Origin: an uncultured Siphonobacter sp.
GTDB taxonomy: Bacteria > Bacteroidota > Bacteroidia > Cytophagales > Spirosomataceae
Length of the DNA: 64,000 nt
Direction of reading: 5' to 3'
Assembly (NCBI GenBank): GCA_913775095.1
Contig: CAJYIW010000015.1
Span: 62,001-126,000, forward strand
Of the stretch, positions 25,662-35,462 are shown piece after piece. Position 1 is the stretch's first letter; each line of letters opens with the position of its first letter. The translations under genes and the position numbers were made by a program. A model generated the notes under the pieces. The model saw nothing but the letters and a program-made list of their open reading frames with translations, was not told the origin of the DNA and searched no databases.

Positions 25662-28106
25662 TTATTTGGAGCGGACATCGTCATGGGTAATTTTCTTTCC
25701 TTCTTCTTCTGAATGATTCCGAAGCTGACCAAACTGCCAGCTAAAGGTTAGCTTGACGGAGCGGGTGAAATACTGATGAGCCGTTTGAGCCCGGAACGTA
25801 TCCGATTGGGAATTTTCTCTCTGACGGAAGGGGTACGTAAACGGATTATTGACACCTAAAATCAAACTACCTTTTTTATCCCAGAACTCTTTACGAACCG
25901 CCAGGCTATAGTCGTACCAGGCTGAGTTCCGACCTTGCAGCAGTATCCAACCCGTGCTATACATACCATTCACCTGAAGGGAATAATTCCGGGGTAACTC
26001 ATAGGCCATATTCAGATTCAGCTGCCAGAGCCAGCCCGAATTTTTAATTCCCAGCGATGGACTATTAAAGTGGGCGTAGTAAAATTCCCCTCCCCCGTTT
26101 ATCTTCCAGTTCCGCCCTAATTCACCAGCCGCATTGATGTTCAGACCCGTACGCTCGTTGCGGGCGACGTTTTGCCTTAAGGTGGTAGAAACCCCGGCTT
26201 TATCAACGGTTCGGACGTCCTCAATGGAATTAGCCGTTTGCCTTCGGTACAGATTCAGGTTCACGTACGTTCCATTTTCAGTAGTAACGGAGTAGGCCAG
26301 CTCGGCCAGATGAGCTAATTCGGGTCGCAGTCCGGGGTTACCCGCGACCAGATTTTTGGGATCACTGGCATTCACGAAAGGATTCAAGTCCCAGATCATC
26401 GGCCGCGAAATCCGCTGGGTATAGGATGCTTTAATCGACTGTTGGGGAGTGAACTCTTTAGACAGTACAACACTGGGAATCAGGTTTTGAAACTGTACCT
26501 GAAAAGCAGGAATGGTACTTTTAAACTGTCCATCCATCCGGGTGCTTTCCAGCCGGGTTCCCAGCTGAAGGGTCCATAAGGTTCGGTTGGTCAGTTTCAA
26601 AGAGGCATAACCCGCCATGACTTGTTGCGTGTACCTGAACGTATTGGAGCGATCGTTACTCAACAGAAGCCGGGTCACGTCTTCGGACTGGCTCGTATAT
26701 ACTTCGTAGATGCTGCTTACCTCTCGCCGTACGAGTTTCGCTCCCATTTCAAACACTTGTCGACCCTTGCTGGAAAAGGGATGGATATAATCGACTTGCC
26801 AGGTCCACTGGGGGTTTCGGCTCAGATTGGTACTTGTTTCCCGGTACAGGGGCTGACTCGTCAAATCAAATTGATTCGTCACATACCGGGTGTTATCGAA
26901 CGTATAACTGTACTGCCCCATCAGGCTAAGTTCCTGCCTGGGCTTGCGGAACAACCGGGTATAACCCAGATTCCACTCCAGATTACCGAAAGGATTCTTT
27001 TGATCGACAATCTGATTGTATTCCTGAGTGAGGGAAGGACTAAGGGAATGAAAACGATTGTACAGCCTACTCGACCCCGGCCAGGTTCCGCCCCAGCTGC
27101 TCATGGAAAAGTTGACTCGATTGAGGGTATCGAAGGCATACTCCATACTCAGATCTCCGAACCAGCCCCGACTCACATTGTCGGCCTCATTTCGCTGAAA
27201 CAGTTCGCCCGCGGCTTTCCCATCGACAAGGGCGGTCCGGGTCATTTCCGAGATGGTTTTCTCCCGTTCCGCGTTGGTATTTCCTGAAAAGGTCAGGCCA
27301 AATTTTTCCCGTTTAAACCCGTAACTCCCGCCCAGCGACTGCACGTAGTTTCCCGCCGTTACGTCCAGATTACCGTTGGATCCCCTGAGCTGCTTCTTGG
27401 TAATGATGTTAATCACACCACCGGCCCCTTCGGCATCGTAGCGGGCGGCGGGACTCGTCATTACTTCAACGGCCAGAATGGTGTTAGCCGGAATCATTTT
27501 CAGAGCTTCACTCAGGTTGCGGGCCAGTAAGCCCGAAGGCCGTCCGTTCAATAATACTTTGATACTCGAGCTCCCCCGGATCTGAACTTTTCCTGAGACA
27601 TCAACCGTGAGCATGGGAGCCTTCCGCAACACATCTACGGCCGTACCGCCCTTATTGGTAAGATCACTGCCCGCATTGTAAACCAGCCGATCCCCTTTCT
27701 CTTCAATTAATGCTTTGGTGGCCGTGATTTGTACTTCTTTTAATTGCTGACTCTGAGCTTTTAATCGAATGGACCCCAGCTCATACGCAGGTTGGGTAGC
27801 CGTAATTCGGATGCCATGCAGGGTTCGGGCCTGATAACCGACGTAGGTAATGTTCAATCCATAGGTGCCTTCCCTGAGTTTGGTAAAAGAAAAATGGCCT
27901 GATTCAGCGGTCGTCTGACCCGTTAGTATGGATCCGGATTCCGATAGAAGTGCTACGCTGGCAAAAGGAATGGGCTGACCCGTCAGGGAATCCATGAGTA
28001 GACCCGTAATCCGGCCCGGACTGAGCGAAGAGGTGGATGGCTGCTGTCCTTGCGTCAGCAGAGATAAAAGTAATAAAGGTATAACCCAGAAATTTCGTTT
28101 ATGCAT
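25662..28106 (-). CDS. TonB-dependent receptor, OMP_b-brl_3 type
   Basis: The protein has 814 residues from ATG 28106, which places the signal peptide (MHKRNFWVIPLLLLSLLTQGQ) at the N terminus; an upstream ATG at 28148 would add an unlikely polar leader. After a carboxypeptidase-regulatory-like domain (GRITGLLMDSLTGQPIPFASVALL) comes a plug (VDVLRKAPMLTVDVSGKVQIRG, then YDAEGAGGVINIITKK). A barrel of the OMP_b-brl_3 class follows with the SYTQRISRPMIWDLNPF motif. It is not a SusC pair member. It is divergent from a LytS-type kinase and LytTR regulator, an arrangement repeated at 41-45 kb, suggesting that this two-component pair controls the receptor gene. Ligand unknown. Confidence 0.9.
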   Translation of the reverse strand: MHKRNFWVIPLLLLSLLTQGQQPSTSSLSPGRITGLLMDSLTGQPIPFASVALLSESGSILTGQTTAESGHFSFTKLREGTYGLNITYVGYQARTLHGIRITATQPAYELGSIRLKAQSQQLKEVQITATKALIEEKGDRLVYNAGSDLTNKGGTAVDVLRKAPMLTVDVSGKVQIRGSSSIKVLLNGRPSGLLARNLSEALKMIPANTILAVEVMTSPAARYDAEGAGGVINIITKKQLRGSNGNLDVTAGNYVQSLGGSYGFKREKFGLTFSGNTNAEREKTISEMTRTALVDGKAAGELFQRNEADNVSRGWFGDLSMEYAFDTLNRVNFSMSSWGGTWPGSSRLYNRFHSLSPSLTQEYNQIVDQKNPFGNLEWNLGYTRLFRKPRQELSLMGQYSYTFDNTRYVTNQFDLTSQPLYRETSTNLSRNPQWTWQVDYIHPFSSKGRQVFEMGAKLVRREVSSIYEVYTSQSEDVTRLLLSNDRSNTFRYTQQVMAGYASLKLTNRTLWTLQLGTRLESTRMDGQFKSTIPAFQVQFQNLIPSVVLSKEFTPQQSIKASYTQRISRPMIWDLNPFVNASDPKNLVAGNPGLRPELAHLAELAYSVTTENGTYVNLNLYRRQTANSIEDVRTVDKAGVSTTLRQNVARNERTGLNINAAGELGRNWKINGGGEFYYAHFNSPSLGIKNSGWLWQLNLNMAYELPRNYSLQVNGMYSTGWILLQGRNSAWYDYSLAVRKEFWDKKGSLILGVNNPFTYPFRQRENSQSDTFRAQTAHQYFTRSVKLTFSWQFGQLRNHSEEEGKKITHDDVRSK

Positions 28107-28282
28107 GGCTATGGTTCCGCTATCGATTAGCTGGTCATCTGGCCACAAAGTAGGGGTGTTGCTCTGGGAAACGTCGGGTAAAAATGATCAACGCTACTGA
28201 ATTAAGGACCAATTGTGTTGGTCCTTTTCTAATTGTAAATACTGATTGAATGTGATTGCTTTGCTGGAAAATAAGTCCAACG

Positions 28283-29320
28283 ATGATTCAATCCAAAGGC
28301 AGGCCTACTATGCAAGGCTGGCTTCAGGAAGCCCTGATTTTTGTATTTCTTTTTATTCTCATGTCGCTCAATGCCTGGAACCAGCTTACTTCCTGGGATG
28401 AGTTGAGACGAGCCCTGCTGTATTTTCTGGTTCTGTATGGACAGGCTCAATTTCACCGATTCTTCTTATTTCCCCTGTTGTTCAGGCAGCGGATTAAACC
28501 CTATATCGCGTATACCGCCTCTGCTTTAGTGTGGGGTAGCCTTCTTTTATACGGAGCAAATTTCTGGATTTACCCCGAGCTATGTACGGAAGATGACTGG
28601 CAGGAAACCGGTCTTTTTCTATGGGCTACTCATTTCGTTAGCTTACTCGTACTCGTTACCATCTTTCTTGTGCAACAGTTCTATCAACAACAGCAACAAC
28701 GCAGTACGGACCAGTTACTTCAACAGGATGAACAAATCCGGTTTTTACACGATCAGTTAAATCCCCATTTCTTTTTCAATACCTTAAACAATCTCTACGG
28801 CATCAGCCTGCATGAGCCCGACCGAATGCCCAATCTGATCATGCAGTTATCGAAGCTCATGCGGTATCAGGTGGAAAGCAGTCGCCGCTCGCTGGTTTCC
28901 CTCCCACAGGAAATAGAATTCATTACCAGTTACATTACCCTGGAACGGGAACGATTAGGGAAACGGTGCCAGATTACGTATCATCATCCGCCCGAAGATC
29001 GTTCGCTTCAAGCGTTGCAGGTCGCTCCGCTCCTATTGATGCCACTCGTCGAAAATGCCTTTAAGCATGGGACTACTGACATTACCGGTTGTTTCGTGTA
29101 CCTCTCCCTGGAGTTACAAGGCCATGAGCTGGTGTTACTGATTGAAAACTCACGGCCTTCCCACAAACCTCAAGCAGAATCGACCGGGGTAGGTTTGCAA
29201 AACACCAGGCAACGGCTGGAGATGCTGTATCCCAATCAGCATGAACTCGTTTTAAGGGAGCAACCCGATCGATTTATCACTCAATTAAGAATCCATTTAG
29301 CCGATCCAGCCCATGCCTAG
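28283..29320 (+). CDS. LytS/YehU-type sensor histidine kinase
   Basis: The open frame begins with a TTG at 28256; the ATG at 28283 is the better start and gives 345 residues. Four hydrophobic helices (up to about residue 133) form the membrane part. A Gln-rich linker leads to the His_kinase domain with the phosphorylation motif QLNPHFFFNTLNN (H162) and an ATPase domain with LMPLVENAFKHG and GVGLQNTRQRL. The last 8 bases overlap the start of the LytTR regulator gene, so the two are translated together. It is divergent from the TonB receptor at 25662. No extracytoplasmic ligand domain is seen, so the signal is probably sensed in the membrane. Confidence 0.92.
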   Translation: MIQSKGRPTMQGWLQEALIFVFLFILMSLNAWNQLTSWDELRRALLYFLVLYGQAQFHRFFLFPLLFRQRIKPYIAYTASALVWGSLLLYGANFWIYPELCTEDDWQETGLFLWATHFVSLLVLVTIFLVQQFYQQQQQRSTDQLLQQDEQIRFLHDQLNPHFFFNTLNNLYGISLHEPDRMPNLIMQLSKLMRYQVESSRRSLVSLPQEIEFITSYITLERERLGKRCQITYHHPPEDRSLQALQVAPLLLMPLVENAFKHGTTDITGCFVYLSLELQGHELVLLIENSRPSHKPQAESTGVGLQNTRQRLEMLYPNQHELVLREQPDRFITQLRIHLADPAHA

Positions 29321-30026
29321 CCGATTACGATGTTTAATTGTGGATGATGAAATGGCCGCTCACTATGTATTGCAGCATTATTTGGAGAAGGTCGATCAGT
29401 TAGAACTTGTAGGGAATTGCTACGATGCCCTGGAAGCCATTAACTTCCTGCACCGACAACCCGTTGATGTGCTGTTTCTGGATATCAACATGCCCCAGGT
29501 TACGGGCTTACAACTCCTGCAATCGCTGGCTCATCCGCCCCGCGTTATTTTAACGACCGCTTATTCAGCATTTGCCCTGGAAAGCTATGAGTATGGGGTG
29601 GTCGACTATTTACTCAAACCCATTGAACTGCCCCGTTTCCTGAAAGCGATTGACAAAGTAGTAGCCTCCCTGGAAACCAGCAGGAAGCAGGAAACAACCG
29701 AAGTGTTGCCCCCGCAAGCTCTGGTACTAAAAGTAGATACGGACTGGGTTCGCATTCCCTATAGCGAGTTGGAATACATTCAAAGCTGGGGAAATTACAT
29801 CAAGTTGTTCACTGCTCAGCAAATGTATCTGGCGACGATGACAATGACTGAAGTGGAGCGTCGATTACCTTCGAGTCAATTCATGCGAATTCATAAATCG
29901 TACCTGATTGCTCTCTCTAAGATAGACCGGATGAGTGGGAATGAAGTATTTATGGGTAAAGCTGTGCTGCCCGTTGGAGTGACTTACCGCCGGGAACTAC
30001 TCGATAGGCTGAGAGAAATCCAATGA
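29313..30026 (+). CDS. LytTR-family response regulator
   Basis: This 237-residue protein has a receiver domain (1-120) with the acidic pocket IVDDE (about 9-13), the phosphoacceptor D57 in FLDINMP and the conserved lysine in DYLLKPIE. A C-terminal LytTR DNA-binding domain follows (about 135-235; YIQSWGNYIKLF, FMRIHKSYLI). It overlaps its kinase gene by 8 bases. Targets are unknown, but the divergent TonB receptor is the obvious candidate because a paralogous trio has the same arrangement at 40935-45216. Confidence 0.93.
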   Translation: MPSRLRCLIVDDEMAAHYVLQHYLEKVDQLELVGNCYDALEAINFLHRQPVDVLFLDINMPQVTGLQLLQSLAHPPRVILTTAYSAFALESYEYGVVDYLLKPIELPRFLKAIDKVVASLETSRKQETTEVLPPQALVLKVDTDWVRIPYSELEYIQSWGNYIKLFTAQQMYLATMTMTEVERRLPSSQFMRIHKSYLIALSKIDRMSGNEVFMGKAVLPVGVTYRRELLDRLREIQ

Positions 30027-30186
30027 TTTACATTACATGATCATCCAAGTACTTGGAAAATGGGAGCCTAAGAAACACCAGTCAGGACGACTGGCGTAAG
30101 TAAATTATCACTGAAAACTACCGGTTTTAAAACCGAAAATTTCACACTACTTACCTGAAGTCCGGCTCCAGTGACACGTGTATTTC

Positions 30187-30236
30187 CGAGTCTTTACCTC
30201 ACCCGTCCAGGTGTCGCGGGTTGAGGTAAAGACTCG
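30187..30236. repeat. 15-bp perfect inverted repeat downstream of the LytTR gene
   Basis: Bases 30187-30201 and 30222-30236 are perfect reverse complements with a 20-base loop containing a further CC/GG pair. It lies 160 bases after the LytTR stop. It may be the transcript end. The 80-codon frame that crosses it (GTG start, 30178-30420) is not convincing as a gene, so the 30027-30429 gap is treated as non-coding. Confidence 0.6.
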
Positions 30237-30429
30237 TGAAGGTGCTTCCGTACGTTTAGTAACGGACCAGGCAATACGTCTGGATTTAATCTCCATAGCT
30301 TACTTTCAGCAGGCAGATCCCCTTCCATTTGGTAAGTCAAAGAAACACCTCTCGCCTGGTATTCTCACTCGCGTCATTTTTGAGGGTCAATACCGTTTGA
30401 AAGGTTATGAATTAGCTTGAGTAAGTCAG

Positions 30430-30963
30430 CTATTCCATTCCAGCTAAAAAATCCATATATAACTTCACTCCAAGCGTAAGGTAACTATCTGAAACGTTGT
30501 TATCCATTCCATAAAAGGCAAAGGGTGGCTGGTAATTCGCTTTGATGTATTCAAAACTTAATTCGAAGGGTCTGGTGAGTTCATCGAGCGTATATTTATA
30601 CTTTCCTGACCCATTCAAATCGCTTTCCTTTACTCCTAAGGATATCGCCAAAGCTATTTTTTTTCCTTTCATTCGATAGCCACTTTTACTACCATAGGCC
30701 CATCCGTGAGTCAATACTTCATCAAGCCATTTCTTCATTAAAGGAGGACAGTTAAACCAATAGTAGGGGAATTGAAAAACAATGGTGTCATGTTGTTCCA
30801 CTAACTTTTGTTCCGCTAACACATCGATTTGTTCATTCGGGTACGTCTCGTACAATTGGTGCACAGTGTACTTTTCAGGGAATTTAAGCAGCTCCGTAAC
30901 CCATCTTTTATTAATGACGGATTCACTGATTTTAGGATGCACAACGATTACTAACGTTTTCAT
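30430..30963 (-). CDS. NAD(P)H-dependent oxidoreductase (flavodoxin-like fold)
   Basis: This 177-residue protein belongs to the NQO1/KefF/MdaB group. The start MKTLVIVVHPKISESVINKRW carries the FMN/FAD phosphate loop (HPxxxxS). The central FQFPYYWFNCPPLMKKWLDEVL is the conserved flavin-binding and dimerisation segment, and HGWAYGS follows. It probably reduces quinones or nitro compounds with NAD(P)H. It is divergent from an HxlR regulator, a very common pair in which the regulator responds to electrophiles and represses the reductase. Confidence 0.9.
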   Translation of the reverse strand: MKTLVIVVHPKISESVINKRWVTELLKFPEKYTVHQLYETYPNEQIDVLAEQKLVEQHDTIVFQFPYYWFNCPPLMKKWLDEVLTHGWAYGSKSGYRMKGKKIALAISLGVKESDLNGSGKYKYTLDELTRPFELSFEYIKANYQPPFAFYGMDNNVSDSYLTLGVKLYMDFLAGME

Positions 30964-31059
30964 TTTATGGGTATTGATAAGTGTAAGGCAAAGGTAAGCG
31001 AGTACCTATTTATTCGTATATTGCCTGCCAATTGTTAGGTACTATACAAAATGTAAGTA

Positions 31060-31422
31060 ATGAGTGAGATCAAGCAAACGTCAACTAATTTTTCCAATAA
31101 GCTCGCTCTGAGCGATGAATGCCCGGAAGCGTATGCCTCCACTATTATTGGTGGCCAATGGACTCTGGTGATCTGTTCCTGGTTACTTGGAGGGAAGCTC
31201 AGGTTTGGAGAACTGAAAAAGAAACTACCCAACATTACGGAACGGATGTTAACCTTACAGCTGCGTAAGCTTGAAGAGAATAAAATAGTCAGCAGGACTG
31301 TTTATGCAGAAGTTCCACCACGTGTGGAATATGAATTAACACCGATTGGCTACGCTTTGAAATCAGTAATCAAAGAGCTGGAAGAGTGGGGTGATCGTCA
31401 TAAGAAACTGATCAGTGAGTAA
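31060..31422 (+). CDS. HxlR-family transcriptional regulator
   Basis: This 120-residue winged-helix protein carries the HxlR signature: a Cys near the start (SDECPEAYAS), then GGQWTLVICSWLLGGKLRFGELKKKLPNITERMLTLQLRKLEENKIVSR and PPRVEYELTPIGYAL. Related YodB/CatR-type proteins sense quinones and diamide through that N-terminal Cys. It is divergent from the NAD(P)H oxidoreductase gene with 96 bases between start codons, where an operator would lie. Autoregulation and control of the reductase are inferred. Confidence 0.9.
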   Translation: MSEIKQTSTNFSNKLALSDECPEAYASTIIGGQWTLVICSWLLGGKLRFGELKKKLPNITERMLTLQLRKLEENKIVSRTVYAEVPPRVEYELTPIGYALKSVIKELEEWGDRHKKLISE

Positions 31423-31482
31423 CTTAGGCAGGCAGCTGAAATTTTCCAGGTTATGGTTGATGAGTCACTTATTTTAGATGTA

Positions 31483-31606
31483 CGCCGGTAAAAAGTTAAC
31501 CTTGATATTGATACCTGGAACTGATATCTTTGCCAGGCAAGCAGCACATGAATAAATACGGCCTATTTCAAAGGTTACTCCAGGGTATCCTTCTGAAATA
31601 GGTTTT
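31483..31606 (+). repeat. Dispersed intergenic repeat, copy A
   Basis: About 124 bases that recur, with divergence, at 53717-53817 (same orientation) and 39588-39716 (inverted). Shared landmarks are GGTAAAA-GTTAACCT, AGCAGCACATGAATA, CTATTTCAAAGG, and a terminal hairpin based on CCTATTTCA/TGAAATAGG. In this copy the hairpin is followed by TTTTTT and could act as a terminator. There is no open frame, and the copies lie between unrelated genes. Confidence 0.6.
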
Positions 31607-31705
31607 TTAATACATCACTGTTTTTAGCGTATAAAGGCAACAGATTTATTTAATGTGATTGAATTGATTCACCTGATAAAAACCTATGGAATTCAGTATG
31701 AATCT

Positions 31706-32587
31706 TTATTGCCAGGGTTTATTGCTATGATTGCGATATACCTCAATAAATGTGTTCAAAGCTTTCGAGGGCCGTTTATCTTTTCTGAATACCAGAACCG
31801 TGTGCATCGTTCCAAGCTCTTTATTCAGGCCATGGGTGGCAATTTTTCGGGCTGCATAATAGTTGGACATGACTTCTTCAGGCAACAGGCTTATGCCAAG
31901 ACCGGCTTCCACGAAATTGACAATTCCCTCCATAGAATTAAGTTCCGTGCTTTTATACTGGACAATGCCTTTGGAGCTTAGCCAGGATTCGAGTCGTGAC
32001 CGAAATACACAGCCCTGACCAAACACCACGATGTTTAGCGGATGCCTGCCCAATAGTTCTTCCAGTTTCGGCCCCTGCCTGGCGGTTAAAATGACCAGCT
32101 GTTCTTCCCTGACTGGCACCTGATCCAGTCCGGCAACGTTAACGGGTCCTGATACAAATGCGGCGTCGAGATCAAAGTTCAATACCTCATGCAGTAACGC
32201 TTGCCTCATGTGGGATTTGAACTCCAGTTCAACCTGGGGATAATGTTCATGAAAGTAATGGAGTATTTCCGGAGCTTTTAAAGCCATCGTTGTTTCGATA
32301 CAACCAATTCTCAGGGTACCACCCAAAGTATCCATATGTTGGATATTGCTTTTAGCCTCCGCGATTAACTGGCTGATCTGCTTGCAATACTCCATGAATA
32401 TCTTTCCGCTCCCGGTGAGCTCTACCTTCCGGGATGTCCTGGAAAACAACTCTGTTCCGAATTCTTCTTCCAGACTTTTAATCCTGGCTGTCACATTGGA
32501 TTGTACCGTAAACGTAGCAGCAGCCGCTTTAGTAAAACTGCCCGTGGAGGCAACGGCCTCAAATATTTTCAGATCATTCGTATTCAT
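31706..32587 (-). CDS. LysR-family transcriptional regulator
   Basis: This 293-residue protein has an N-terminal LysR helix-turn-helix (TGSFTKAAAATFTVQSNVTARIKSLEEEFGTELFSR, about 15-50) and an effector-binding domain from about residue 90 (GTLRIGCIETTMALKAPEIL). The binding pocket lacks OxyR-type cysteines. It is divergent from an alpha/beta hydrolase gene with about 200 bases between them, so it probably regulates that enzyme. The effector is unknown. Confidence 0.9.
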   Translation of the reverse strand: MNTNDLKIFEAVASTGSFTKAAAATFTVQSNVTARIKSLEEEFGTELFSRTSRKVELTGSGKIFMEYCKQISQLIAEAKSNIQHMDTLGGTLRIGCIETTMALKAPEILHYFHEHYPQVELEFKSHMRQALLHEVLNFDLDAAFVSGPVNVAGLDQVPVREEQLVILTARQGPKLEELLGRHPLNIVVFGQGCVFRSRLESWLSSKGIVQYKSTELNSMEGIVNFVEAGLGISLLPEEVMSNYYAARKIATHGLNKELGTMHTVLVFRKDKRPSKALNTFIEVYRNHSNKPWQ

Positions 32588-32784
32588 ACATACATCATAA
32601 ATAGTGATTTATTGTATCATAATTAATCGTTTGTAGTGATTAAAGGTCGTGATTAGTTTTGAAAAAAAAAAAAGAGATGACGAAGCTATACTCTTACGTA
32701 AGGACTGCCTTGTTACTAAAATTAGTACGGGTTAGTGATACGTCAACTCCATCCAATCGTTCATTCATTGTTAAGTAATCAGCC

Positions 32785-33654
32785 ATGTCCAACTCATCCG
32801 TTCAGTACCGTACCATTGAAGTAAAGGGCCTGAACCTGTTTTACCGGGAAGCAGGAAACCCTGAGGCTCCTACTATCCTTTTACTACACGGGTATCCGAC
32901 CTCTTCACACATGTTCAGGAATCTGATTCCGATTTTGAGCCAGCAATTTCATGTCATTGCACCGGATCTACCCGGATTTGGCTATTCTGACGCACCCGAT
33001 CACCAGGACTTTGAATACACTTTTGATAATCTTGCCGGAACCATGCAGGGGTTTATGGAGAAGCTTGGCATGAAACGCCTGGCCCTTTACATTTTCGACT
33101 ATGGAGCCCCCGTTGGACTGCGACTGGCCATGGCCAATCCGGAAAAAATTACGGGTATCATTTCCCAAAACGGGAACGCTTACGAAGAAGGCTTAAGTCA
33201 GGAATGGAATCCCATACGGCAATACTGGAAAGAGCCAACGCAGGCCAATCGCGAGTCGCTTCGGGATTTTGTCTCGGAAAAGGCTACCTGGTTCCAGTAT
33301 CATGAAGGGGTGCCGGACTCATCACTCATTGCCCCGGAGACCTATACGCTGGATCAGCATTTTCTGGACAGGCCGGGCAACATAGAGATACAATTAGACT
33401 TGGTGAGAGACTATAAAACCAACGTGGAGCTGTATCCGGCATTCCATCGGTACTTCAGAAAATACCAGCCCAACTTGTTACTGGTTTGGGGAAACAAAGA
33501 CCCGTATTTTTTACCCGTGGGAGCGGAAGCCTATAAGAAAGATCTGCCTGAGGCCATCCTGAAATTCTACGATACAGGGCATTTTGCCCTGGAGACGCAT
33601 GCCGCAGCAATTGGAAGTGAAATACTTGACTTTATGCATTTGCTGCCCAGGTAG
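32785..33654 (+). CDS. Alpha/beta hydrolase, haloalkane dehalogenase / epoxide hydrolase type
   Basis: This 289-residue enzyme has the HGYPTSSHMFR oxyanion segment (35-45), the APDLPGFGYSDAP strand (59-71) and a nucleophile elbow FDYGAPVG in which D105 takes the place of Ser. An Asp nucleophile points to the dehalogenase/epoxide hydrolase branch. The catalytic His is H266 in YDTGHFALETH. There is no signal peptide, so the enzyme is cytoplasmic. It is divergent from a LysR regulator that is its likely controller. Substrate is unknown. Confidence 0.85.
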   Translation: MSNSSVQYRTIEVKGLNLFYREAGNPEAPTILLLHGYPTSSHMFRNLIPILSQQFHVIAPDLPGFGYSDAPDHQDFEYTFDNLAGTMQGFMEKLGMKRLALYIFDYGAPVGLRLAMANPEKITGIISQNGNAYEEGLSQEWNPIRQYWKEPTQANRESLRDFVSEKATWFQYHEGVPDSSLIAPETYTLDQHFLDRPGNIEIQLDLVRDYKTNVELYPAFHRYFRKYQPNLLLVWGNKDPYFLPVGAEAYKKDLPEAILKFYDTGHFALETHAAAIGSEILDFMHLLPR

Positions 33655-33762
33655 CTGAAGTTAACTTCTGTTCAATCCAGACAGCCTGGTGAAGCTACCG
33701 TTCTTACGCTTCATCGTTCAGCTTCCGCTGACCCCTATCTGCCCTTTTAATCCTTCCTAACC

Positions 33763-33850
33763 TTTCACAAACGACCCTTTAAAGACCTTTACACGAATAA
33801 GAGGCCATTTTACTGAGACATTTTCTACTCTTTAACGGTCGTTTGTGAAA
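33763..33850. repeat. Inverted repeat enclosing 60 bases
   Basis: Bases 33763-33776 and 33837-33850 are perfect 14-bp reverse complements. The pairing continues inward with one offset (TTAAAGA against TCTTTAA). It lies between the convergent ends of the hydrolase gene and the broken lipoprotein gene, so it may be a bidirectional transcript end. Confidence 0.6.
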
Positions 33851-33852
33851 TA

Positions 33853-34302
33853 TTATAAATCCCAAGGATTTTCTAAAACTAATGAAGGAGGAACCTGCAA
33901 CTCCTTTTTTTTTCGATCAAATTCTACTTTAGTAAATGGACCGTAGAGTATTCCTTTTCCCTGATGATTCAGAATCCAGTAGTTTTCCTTGGCAGCAAAG
34001 ATCCGCTTGTAGTAAGGATCAGCAGACAGGATACGATCAGCTAAAGCTTCTGCATATACACTCTCGTATGGGGTGCGTCTTTGCATACAAACAGAAATTT
34101 CCGTTTTGTGAGCCCTTAGATCTGGCACTTGTTTAGCAATGATAAAATCATCGTTGAAGGCTATTTCTGTAACCTTACCATAGATACTTTTTCGGGTTGT
34201 ATCCTAAATCATGATCCCGTCGCCATCCCCTCCCCAAAACAAGTATCCGTTAGGCAGATCTACATACTAGTCTGCTCCCCCTCCCATAAATCCACTTATC
34301 AT
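33853..34302 (-). pseudogene. DUF3997-like lipoprotein gene broken by two in-frame TAG codons
   Basis: Read from ATG 34302 there are 149 codons in one frame down to the stop at 33853, interrupted only by TAG at 34267-34269 (codon 12) and 34204-34206 (codon 33). The N terminus looks like a lipoprotein leader (VLLMISGF, GGGAD) in which the expected Cys is Phe. The following DLPNGYLFWGGDGDGIMI and a C-terminal NYWILNHQGKGILYGPF segment resemble small DUF3997-type lipoproteins. Both stops and the Cys loss could each come from one G to T change (GAG to TAG, TGT to TTT). The family call is tentative; the continued frame is clear. Confidence 0.55.
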
Positions 34303-34741
34303 CAATAATACATACACAAAGAATAGAAGGGACCGGGTACCAGGCAGGAGAAATAGCTTCTGTTTACGAGAATGCCTAAGCAACTATTTAATACTTACTT
34401 ACATAACAGTATTTTGAGCGTTGGAGTCTATTTTTATGAAATTCAAACCGACGCTCGCTTCCAACAATTCTCATTGCTCTGCTTACTCCATATTCTGTAT
34501 GCTCAACAAAGTCAAGCAGACTTTATGGAAATGTACAACGTATTAACTCCGGAAATGGAAAAGACCGAGATGGCTAATGAAACGCTGCAATTAGCTCCAA
34601 AGGCTCTATCAGGTATGAAAAGATCTTTAGATACTATTTAAAGGCTTTTATAGGTATACTGTTCTATAAACGTTCTATTTGTAAAGAGTTATAGGTAGCG
34701 TAATACAGTAACCTTTCTGATAGTGCTTTTATCAATAATAC

Positions 34742-35323
34742 ATGGAGAAATATGTGACTTTAACGGATTTACAATTGGTCGATCTTTTAAAAAAAGATGA
34801 CAGTGATGCATTTTCTGAGATTTATAGTCGATATGCCGTTTTGTTGGTAGGTTTTACAAGCTCCAAATTATTTGACCTCGAGGATAGCAGAGATATCATT
34901 CACGATGTTTTTGTAAAGCTCTGGCAGGAAAGAAAGCAATTGAAAGTTGACTATGATTTAAAGGCCTACCTGTTTAAACTCACCCGCTATCGCATCGTAG
35001 ACAAAATCCGGAAGAATATCACACGCCAGGAGTACGCAGCAATGGTGAATTCGCTGGCTGTCAGCTATGGAGTTACGACTGAGCAGGAAATAGCCGCGAA
35101 AGAACTGGCCCAAATTATTGAAACCTCGCTGGATAAATTATCACCACGAGTGAAAGAGGTTTATTTATTAAGCCGGGAAGAAAATTTAAGTATTACATAA
35201 ATTGCTGACAAACTGCAAGTTTCTGAACAAACGGTAAAAAACCAGCTTTCTACTGCTTTAAGACACCTTCGAGCTTCACTGGCCGTGGCATCTGCCGCTG
35301 CGGTAGTGTTCTGGCTTTCCTGA
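34742..35323 (+). pseudogene. ECF sigma factor gene with a premature TAA
   Basis: Sigma-70 region 2 (AFSEIYSRYAVLLVGFTSSKL, DIIHDVFVKLWQERKQL) is intact, but the frame meets TAA at 35198-35200, in the first helix of the region 4 helix-turn-helix. The same frame then continues IADKLQVSEQTVKNQLSTAL and ends at TGA 35321-35323. Homologues have ITEIA here, so the stop is a GAA to TAA change. Without the recognition helix the product could not bind a promoter. The FecR gene downstream is intact and the receptor gene is also broken. Confidence 0.85.
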
Positions 35324-35462
35324 ATTCCGCATTACCCGCTCCTTATTCAAGGAGCGTTAGCCATCCCATAGGATTGCTGTCATTCTGCACCTCTGAAAAA
35401 ATAATTCATTTCCCAGTAGTACTATAGGGCATCTCATACGGCTACTGTGAAATGGATAGCCA

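Noticed and set aside
30178-30420. 80-codon frame after the LytTR gene
   Set aside because: GTG start, and it contains a 15-bp inverted repeat; no protein-like pattern.
34372-34641. 89-codon frame before the sigma pseudogene
   Set aside because: Composition is mixed and no family is seen; overlaps a probable promoter region in a decayed tract. A real small gene cannot be fully excluded.
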